A DNA stretch of 46,821 bases from SIG565 sp045590755 (GTDB lineage Bacteria; Bacillota; Clostridia; Oscillospirales; Acutalibacteraceae), in NCBI GenBank assembly GCA_045590755.1, contig JAZNRP010000012.1, positions 1-46,821 of the forward strand, read 5' to 3'. The translations under genes and the position numbers were made by a program. The notes beneath the pieces are model-generated. The model made no database searches. It was not told where the DNA came from and was given only the letters and a program-made list of their open reading frames with translations. Below are positions 41,759 to 46,821 of the stretch, one piece after another; the stretch's first letter is position 1; every line of letters begins with the position of its first letter.

Positions 41759-41794
41759 AAAAAAGGAACCGACTGATTAGTCGGTTCCTTTTTT
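41759..41794. terminator. Terminator of the SipW cluster
   Basis: A 16-bp perfect stem (41759-41774 with 41779-41794), loop GATT, symmetric A/T flanks; 33 bp after the last gene of the cluster on the minus strand. Confidence 0.87.
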
Positions 41795-41826
41795 GCAAGA
41801 TAAATTTATCTGCTTTAAAATGCATT

Positions 41827-42942
41827 TTATTTATTGGCTATTGCGAGTTCTCCTATCTTTTTACCGTCATCCGATACCCAGGTGTCAGTATTAAAGGAAT
41901 TTGCGCTACCGTAGCCGCTGTAGTTGTTAGCGTTTGCCGTACCCTTTGTTAACGGCACAAGGTCGGTCCATTCGTCCCCATCAGACAGCTTTGTAAACGA
42001 TGCCGCATAAACCACCACAGATTTACCGCTTGATATATTATCAAGATTTTCGGATGTGATATAAAGCGTCATTTCAACGCCTTCAACGGTGTATTCGCGT
42101 CCCCAGCTTGTATAGGTGTAGGTGCCGCCCGTTGTGATATCATTATCAAGGTTTTCGCGCTTAATCATCATAGTGATAGGCTCTGCGTTTCCGTCACCGT
42201 CAAGGTCCATAGACATAAACTCTTCACCGAAAAGGGATTCTACAAGCTGTGAATCGGCGCTTGTTGAACCCGACACATTTCCGATATAGGTAACCGCCGA
42301 CGCCTTATTAAAGCCCGACCTGTTGTTCATTCCGTCTTCAAGCGTCTGATACGAGTTTTCAAATGCCTTGTTATTAAGTATATCTCTGAATCTGTCTACT
42401 GCCGTCTGGGCAACGATTCCGCCGATAGAATCTTTATCAACAACGAAATTAAAGTGAAGCTCTGATAAAAGGGATTTGTTGTTTGATACGCCACCGTTAT
42501 AAGAAAATAAAACATATACTGTTTTATAGCTCTTGGGTGTGACGGCATCCTTTTGCTCTATTCCCGTTACGGTAAAACCGATATTATCATTATTAGAAGA
42601 TACCGCTTCGGTTTTATTGTAATAGTAATTTACATCGGTACTATTATAAAATGTAACCGCAACGGTTACCGAAGACGATGTATTTGAATTAAGAGTAAGG
42701 TCTGCGCTTATATTAAGCTCGCCCGTTTTTTTAGCAGTGGCAGCCGAGTAGCTTCCGCTATTAACCGCGACATCTGTTATATAAAGCGTTCCGTACTTAA
42801 ATGACAATAGTGCCATAGGGACCTTTTCGTTTACAGGGTCAGACGGAGCGTAATATTTCCAAACGGCATATATGCCTGAAACGCTCAGACAAAGAACAAG
42901 AAGCATAATTATAACAAGCTTTGGTAAAAAACCTGATTTCAT
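41827..42942 (-). CDS. Exported protein with SipW-type signal peptide
   Basis: A 371-aa protein whose signal (about 8-25) ends in SGIYAVWKYY, like the TasA/CalY-type GxYAxWxY signal. The first half of the mature part is Ser/Thr/Asn-rich and beta-strand-like. The second half contains a MDLDGDGNAEPITM segment that may bind calcium. I do not recognise a named family for the mature part. ATG 42942 is chosen (GGGAG 7 bp upstream), 1 bp after the sipW stop. It is probably a minor or anchoring part of the extracellular assembly. Confidence 0.72.
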   Translation of the reverse strand: MKSGFLPKLVIIMLLVLCLSVSGIYAVWKYYAPSDPVNEKVPMALLSFKYGTLYITDVAVNSGSYSAATAKKTGELNISADLTLNSNTSSSVTVAVTFYNSTDVNYYYNKTEAVSSNNDNIGFTVTGIEQKDAVTPKSYKTVYVLFSYNGGVSNNKSLLSELHFNFVVDKDSIGGIVAQTAVDRFRDILNNKAFENSYQTLEDGMNNRSGFNKASAVTYIGNVSGSTSADSQLVESLFGEEFMSMDLDGDGNAEPITMMIKRENLDNDITTGGTYTYTSWGREYTVEGVEMTLYITSENLDNISSGKSVVVYAASFTKLSDGDEWTDLVPLTKGTANANNYSGYGSANSFNTDTWVSDDGKKIGELAIANK

Positions 42943-42943
42943 A

Positions 42944-43732
42944 CTACTTCTCCCCATCGATAACGCCGATTTCTATAAGGCGTTCAGTCTTGGCTTGTAG
43001 CAGTTTTTTCTCGGCTATCGGGGTCGCAACCACTGCGAATATTACAAGAAGCAAACACAGATAACCCGCGGGGGATTGCATAAAGGCAAAGAAACTGCCT
43101 ATATATTTTATATGTTTGCCGTTATACACTGCGCGCATCTGTTCGTATAGAACAGGATATTCATCCGAGTATTTTGAAGCGTCACCCTTGAGCATAAAAT
43201 GTCTTCTATCGGGGTGATTCTCGTTTGGCTCTTCAATGCCGACTATTCTATGAATTATCAGCTCGTCGTGATATTCGTAAACCACGATATCATAAAGTTC
43301 AAGCTCAAATTCGTCGGGTAGCTTTTCTATAAAAACAAGGTCAAAGGTTGCAAACTGGTCATCAAGACCGTTTTCTTCAAGATATGTATTGTCCCTATGC
43401 TTAAAGGACATAGAATCCGAAAGTACCACCTTAGGAATTGGCAAATTACCCTTGACATTACTGCTTAAAAGGTGTGTAACGGTTGACGCTGTAAAGGCTA
43501 TGAGAATTACCACAAGCAAAATTATAGTTATAACCCTGCTGATAATATCAGAAATACAACCAGTCTTGGTATTATTCTTATATTCAGTTGTTATTTTTTC
43601 GTCTTCAAGTCCGTGCTTTATACTCTTTAAGGTCATTTTGATTATGTAGTAAAGCATTACCGAAAAAAGACCTGTTAAAAGGGTAAAGACCACAAGACAT
43701 AAAAACAGAATATAAAGGTCATATCCCGACAT
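42944..43732 (-). CDS. SipW-like signal peptidase I (S26B, ER type)
   Basis: A 262-aa membrane peptidase. Membrane segments lie at about 6-30 and 66-88, and near the C-terminus (213-233). The nucleophile is Ser107 in VVLSDSMSF. The general base is His, not Lys (IIHRIVG, His161), which defines the SipW/ER subtype. FMLKGDASK (about 179-187) is the conserved box. It would cleave the proteins encoded on both sides. ATG 43732 is set by AGGAG 8 bp upstream; longer in-frame versions would overlap the TasA-like gene. Confidence 0.9.
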   Translation of the reverse strand: MSGYDLYILFLCLVVFTLLTGLFSVMLYYIIKMTLKSIKHGLEDEKITTEYKNNTKTGCISDIISRVITIILLVVILIAFTASTVTHLLSSNVKGNLPIPKVVLSDSMSFKHRDNTYLEENGLDDQFATFDLVFIEKLPDEFELELYDIVVYEYHDELIIHRIVGIEEPNENHPDRRHFMLKGDASKYSDEYPVLYEQMRAVYNGKHIKYIGSFFAFMQSPAGYLCLLLVIFAVVATPIAEKKLLQAKTERLIEIGVIDGEK

Positions 43733-43745
43733 TTTTAAAACTCCT

Positions 43746-43780
43746 AAAAATATTACCCCATGCGGTGCATGGGATAATAT
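43746..43780 (-). terminator. Intercistronic terminator/attenuator before sipW
   Basis: ATATTACCCCATGC pairs with GCATGGGATAATAT (43750-43763 with 43767-43780, one mismatch). On the minus strand a T-run follows, right before the sipW ribosome binding site. It should leave the TasA-like mRNA more abundant than the sipW mRNA. Confidence 0.7.
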
Positions 43781-43805
43781 ATCTTTTATCTCTTTAAATA
43801 TGTAA

Positions 43806-44354
43806 TTAAGCGGCTTCAGATACTGTGATGCTGATAGAACCGCTGTGGAGAGCCGCCTTGAAAACAGTATAGTCTGCGGCTGTAGGAAGCTGAACTGTGT
43901 TAAGTGTGATAAGGCTTGCGAGTTCATCTGCTTCAATGGTAAATGACTTGGATGCAGCACTCTCTACCTGAGCAGTAGCATCAACCGTGAAAATATCGTT
44001 GCCTAAATATTTGAAGTTATCGGTAGTGCCAAGTACATACTGCATCTTGATACCGTTATTGGCAACATCGTGGGATGCACCTGCACTTGGAGTAAACTCA
44101 ACACTTACATAGCCTTCTATTTTGAGTTCGCCGTAAAAGTCATCATCAGTGTCGTCAATTGTGATTTTAAGGTTTGTTGTGTCTACCTTAATAGTACCTT
44201 TTGAAAGGCTTTCTACCTTATCGGTAATAACTGTTGCTGCGTCGAAATACTTTGTCTGCGATGTAGCCGCATTTTCAGCATAGTTCCATGTAGCGTAAAC
44301 GCCGCCGATGGTAACGCAAAGAATCAATGCAACTAATAAGCTTAACTTTTTCAT
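43806..44354 (-). CDS. TasA/CalY-like SipW-dependent exported protein
   Basis: A 182-aa protein. The signal (4-21) ends GGVYATWNYAE, the typical SipW-dependent pattern. The mature part is about 155 residues, beta-rich and without Cys, with alternating strands (TNLKITIDDTDDDFYGELKI). Size and layout resemble TasA/camelysin-type fibre subunits, but sequence-level identity to TasA is not claimed. First gene of the cluster, with AGGAG 8 bp upstream. Confidence 0.75.
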   Translation of the reverse strand: MKKLSLLVALILCVTIGGVYATWNYAENAATSQTKYFDAATVITDKVESLSKGTIKVDTTNLKITIDDTDDDFYGELKIEGYVSVEFTPSAGASHDVANNGIKMQYVLGTTDNFKYLGNDIFTVDATAQVESAASKSFTIEADELASLITLNTVQLPTAADYTVFKAALHSGSISITVSEAA

Positions 44355-44441
44355 AAAAACTCTCCTTAAAATAAAGATTATAATATTATAATAGCACTTT
44401 TTCTGTAAAAGTCAAGGGAGCTAAAAATATTTTTTGAGTTA

Positions 44442-44987
44442 TTATTTATCTGCCTTTTTGTCGTGGCGGAACATTCCGATAAATATGGAAACCAATGTAA
44501 TTGTTTCGCAGATAATTGCTCCAACTGAGCCCGCTACAATATTGTATATAAGCCATGCGGGTGAGCTTATAAGTCCGCACCTTCTGATACTTGCGGAATC
44601 TTTAAGTCTGAAGCCGATATTTAGAGATAGCATACCGATAACGGGCAATATCTCTATTATCAGATTAAACACTGTCGGCTCTTTGCCGAACACGGTGAAA
44701 TTCAGAACATAAACCGCAATATATGAAGCGATAAACGCTATAAACCAATAAATGCTATCGGCTTTGAACTTATCTTTGAAAACAAATACAACAGCGCGAA
44801 CGGCCGCTAATATATTAAGTATTCCCCCAACGGTAGCTCCAAGCAATAAAAAATTAATGGCAAAAAATGTTGCACCGAACAGCTGCAAGGTTATTACCGT
44901 CCGTTGTTTTTTGCCCTGATAGGACAATATGTTAAACATCATCGCAATAATACCAATAATTTGAGCAATAATTTCAATAGGTTTCAT
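44442..44987 (-). CDS. YgjV-family membrane protein
   Basis: A 181-aa protein with about six hydrophobic segments and the YgjV pattern: IGIIAMMFNILSYQGKKQR near the start, LLGATVGGILNILAAVRAVV, and RRCGLISSPAWLIYNIVAGS near the end. The function is unknown. ATG 44987 is preferred (GGGGA 8 bp upstream); in-frame ATG 44996 and TTG 45002 are less likely. Confidence 0.8.
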   Translation of the reverse strand: MKPIEIIAQIIGIIAMMFNILSYQGKKQRTVITLQLFGATFFAINFLLLGATVGGILNILAAVRAVVFVFKDKFKADSIYWFIAFIASYIAVYVLNFTVFGKEPTVFNLIIEILPVIGMLSLNIGFRLKDSASIRRCGLISSPAWLIYNIVAGSVGAIICETITLVSIFIGMFRHDKKADK

Positions 44988-45022
44988 AAAATTCATCCCC
45001 AAAAAATCTTTTTTGAATCAAT

Positions 45023-45051
45023 ATTATACTATATCTTTTGCCTTGGTGCAA
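45023..45051 (-). promoter_or_regulatory. Promoter of the YgjV-like gene
   Basis: On the minus strand: TTGCAC (45051-45046), 17 bp, TATAAT (45028-45023). The -35 lies in the small inverted repeat CCTTG-GTG-CAAGG (45041-45053). Confidence 0.7.
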
Positions 45052-45099
45052 GGCTATGCTTTAATGCACTCTGCCCATACAAAATATTTATGCGCCAAT

Positions 45100-46308
45100 T
45101 TAAAGTTGAGCTTTTTCATCGCCATTTTGATTTTTTACCCCTTTTAAAACAATTAATCCAACAACCAGTATTATGGGGAACAGTGTAGCAACAAGTAAAC
45201 CTATTTTAAGGTTTCCACCTGCCATTTCAGAAAGACCGCCCACCAAAGCAGGACTTACCGTGCCACCAAAGTCGCCGGCTAGTGCTAAGAATGCAAACAT
45301 CGCCGTACCGCCGCGTGGGCATTTCTGCGAAGAAATACTGATAGAACCCGGCCACATAATACCAACGGCCAAACCGCAAAGCGCACAGCCCGCAAGTCCG
45401 AGAATGGGTAACGGAGATAAGGCTGCGAGCAGATAACAACCGGCAGACATCACACCGCAAATAAGCATAACCTTGATTAAATCAAGCTTTTCGCTAAACT
45501 TACCATATAGCATACGGGATATACCCATAAACATTGCAAACAAGCACGGTCCTGCCAAATCCCCTACCGTTTTGGAAACGCCGATGGCCGACTCAGTAAA
45601 TGCCGATGCCCATTGAGCCATTGTTGATTCGGATGCACCTGTACATACCATAAGTATTATCATAAGCCAGAAAACAGGTGTTTTCAGCAGTTTGCCAATA
45701 CCCATGCTCTTGCCATCTTCCACCAACCGCTCTATCGGACAGTTGATAAAGTTGAATGTGTTATATAGCGGCACTATTGCCCAAATAAAAGTAAGTATTC
45801 TCCAATTCTCTACGCCAAACAGAGCGAAAAAGAGCGTGGAACCTAAAATAACACCCATGGCTCCCCAACAATAGAAAGAGTGCAACAAACTCATCATTCC
45901 ATCTTTATTTTCAAACGGACACGCTTCAACGATGGGGCTTACCAAAACCTCAATAAGACCGCTGCCGATAGAATAAAGTATTACCGAAATTAAAATACCA
46001 ACAAACGGCACAGGAAGTATATCTGGTAAGATCGCCATTAAAACAAGACCTACTGCCGATAACACTTGGGACGCCGTAACGCAGGTGCGGTATCCGATTT
46101 TATCGGCGAATTTTGTGGCCGCAAGGTCAACGAGCAGTTGTGTTAAATAAAACACCATTGGAATCATTGCAATCTTTTCAAGAGTGATTCCATAAGTGCT
46201 TTTGAATGTTAAAAATAATAGTGGAGCAAAGTTTGCAGATATAGCTTGTGTAACAAAACCAAGATAACAAGCTATTAGTGTCTTTTTGTAATTCTTTTGT
46301 TTAGTCAT
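45100..46308 (-). CDS. Major facilitator superfamily transporter
   Basis: A 402-aa protein with about 12 membrane segments. It has an MFS loop 2-3 motif (DLAATKFADKIGYRTCVTAS, a DxxxxKxGxR variant), GSGLIEVLVSPIVEACP and WGAMGVILGSTLFF, as in FucP/YfmO-like sugar or drug transporters. The substrate is unknown. It is a single gene with its own promoter; GGGA lies 6 bp before the ATG. Confidence 0.88.
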   Translation of the reverse strand: MTKQKNYKKTLIACYLGFVTQAISANFAPLLFLTFKSTYGITLEKIAMIPMVFYLTQLLVDLAATKFADKIGYRTCVTASQVLSAVGLVLMAILPDILPVPFVGILISVILYSIGSGLIEVLVSPIVEACPFENKDGMMSLLHSFYCWGAMGVILGSTLFFALFGVENWRILTFIWAIVPLYNTFNFINCPIERLVEDGKSMGIGKLLKTPVFWLMIILMVCTGASESTMAQWASAFTESAIGVSKTVGDLAGPCLFAMFMGISRMLYGKFSEKLDLIKVMLICGVMSAGCYLLAALSPLPILGLAGCALCGLAVGIMWPGSISISSQKCPRGGTAMFAFLALAGDFGGTVSPALVGGLSEMAGGNLKIGLLVATLFPIILVVGLIVLKGVKNQNGDEKAQL

Positions 46309-46348
46309 AACGATTCCCTTAAACGATAAAATTCGGTCAACAACATAT

Positions 46349-46376
46349 ATTATATTCGCATAATCAAAATATTCAA
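46349..46376 (-). promoter_or_regulatory. Promoter of the MFS transporter gene
   Basis: On the minus strand: TTGAAT (46376-46371), 16 bp, TATAAT (46354-46349), 40 bp before the ATG. Confidence 0.65.
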
Positions 46377-46441
46377 GTCCTTTTCAAAGAATTAATATGT
46401 TTTGTCAAGACAATTCTCATAAACAAAAAAACCACCCTGTT

Positions 46442-46478
46442 GGGGCGCCCTCCGTAAGGAAGGTGCCTCTATTTTTTT
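46442..46478 (+). terminator. Hairpin terminator in the intergenic region
   Basis: GGGGCGCCCTCC pairs with GGAAGGTGCCTC around a GTAA loop (one mismatch, two G-T pairs), followed by TATTTTTTT. No plus-strand gene is visible directly upstream, so it may insulate the right-edge gene or belong to a lost transcript. Confidence 0.6.
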
Positions 46479-46483
46479 AAAAT

Positions 46484-46557
46484 CAATTTGCGACATAAAC
46501 ATAAAATTAAAATTTTTTAAAGATGTCGGTGAATGTCGCAAATTGTTTATGTATAAT
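46484..46557 (+). promoter_or_regulatory. Inverted-repeat operator and promoter of the right-edge gene
   Basis: CAATTTGCGACAT (46484-46496) is a perfect inverted repeat of 46533-46545; a third ATGTCG half-site lies at 46523-46528. The extended -10 TGTATAAT (46550-46557) follows directly, but no good -35 is seen, suggesting control by a DNA-binding protein. Confidence 0.5.
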
Positions 46558-46594
46558 ATCCTTGCAAAATTAAAAAGGAAGGAGTATTATACAA

Positions 46595-46821
46595 ATGGGA
46601 TTTTTAGATGAATTGTTTTCTGCCGGAGTATGGGATAAAGAAACACCTCTGGAACCCAAATGGAACAATTGGATACATAGGAATTTGAGCGATAATCATT
46701 GTCCGGAATGTCTAATGCTTGATGGCTGTTGGTTTTTAAAAGAAAAAACACCCAAATGGCCACACCATCCATTTTGTCATTGTATCTTGGAAGATATACC
46801 ATATAATGATGTATTAACCAA
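46595..46821 (+). CDS. Cys/His-rich protein, 5' part (runs off the window)
   Basis: 75 codons from ATG 46595, with AGGAAGGAG upstream; the gene continues past the right edge. CPECLMLDGC (36-45) and HHPFCHC (57-63) suggest a zinc site. The spacing resembles the cysteine cluster ending HPxCRC in phage head-morphogenesis (SPP1 gp7-like) proteins. The resemblance is weak and no other phage gene is visible here, so the function is left open. Confidence 0.6.
   Translation, partial: MGFLDELFSAGVWDKETPLEPKWNNWIHRNLSDNHCPECLMLDGCWFLKEKTPKWPHHPFCHCILEDIPYNDVLT

Noticed and set aside
43733..43960. Longer N-terminus for the SipW peptidase
   Set aside because: The extension would overlap the TasA-like gene and read through the intercistronic hairpin; ATG 43732 has a good ribosome binding site.

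Overview
The window looks like chromosome from an uncultured, probably gut-associated member of the Clostridia (Oscillospiraceae/Ruminococcaceae-like); this is an inference from gene content. Supporting signs are moderate GC, strong AGGAGG-type ribosome binding sites, frequent TTG starts, consensus sigma-A promoters, and typical Firmicutes genes (RqcH, TrmK, YhaM, a CpsD-type tyrosine kinase, a SipW-type signal peptidase, short HisG with HisZ, YerC, TAXI-TRAP transport). Most genes lie on the minus strand in operons bounded by clear hairpin terminators.

Layout. 1-140: right end of an IS3-family insertion sequence. 169-5592: SGNH lipoprotein, a TIM-barrel isomerase, a three-gene amino-acid ABC transporter and an orphan solute-binding protein. 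5597-9749: exopolysaccharide genes (Wzz-like protein, tyrosine kinase, CapD/PglF-like dehydratase) followed by YlmD. 9845-13420: yhaM, a DUF1858 gene, trmK and rqcH. 13550-14520: tRNA-Thr(TGT), followed by an unusual structured, repeat-rich segment ending in a four-helix-bundle (23S rRNA intervening-sequence/Avd-like) gene. 14561-17140: sugar transferase, DUF4422 glycosyltransferase, aldose epimerase and a small ribbon-helix-helix protein. 17278-20172 (plus strand): SGNH hydrolase, rsmE and an RsmF-like methyltransferase. 20206-28306: a small divergent XRE/unknown pair, a Rieske-FAD oxidoreductase, a Cys-rich membrane protein, a HAD phosphatase, a TAXI-TRAP transporter, a GT2 glycosyltransferase and a ZIP transporter. 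28401-30645: Cthe_2159-like lipoprotein and a HAD phosphatase. 30670-40179: one 12-gene histidine operon, yerC-hisZ-hisG-hisD-hisC-hisB-hisH-hisA-hisF-hisIE-hisJ-SGNH hydrolase. 40320-46308: a truncated DUF1538 protein, a SipW signal peptidase with two SipW-type substrates, a YgjV-like protein and an MFS transporter. 46595-46821: start of a Cys/His-rich gene cut by the window edge.

How the parts work together. The his operon encodes every step from PRPP + ATP to histidine, with a TrpR-like protein as first gene. The polysaccharide genes are split between 6.4-9.7 kb and 15.7-17.1 kb and could supply sugar modification, lipid-linked initiation and chain-length control for one surface polymer. 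The SipW cluster encodes a dedicated peptidase between two proteins carrying its type of signal.

The most unusual part is 13.6-14.5 kb. The tRNA-Thr 3' end is repeated 196 bp downstream as a 23-bp direct repeat. The interval contains an inverted copy of the tRNA T-arm and can fold into a closed multi-hairpin structure. It is followed by a seven-hairpin array whose linkers are themselves inverted repeats of each other, and then by the four-helix-bundle gene. I read this as a tRNA-anchored cassette of unknown function. All calls come from reading the sequence; no database search was run.
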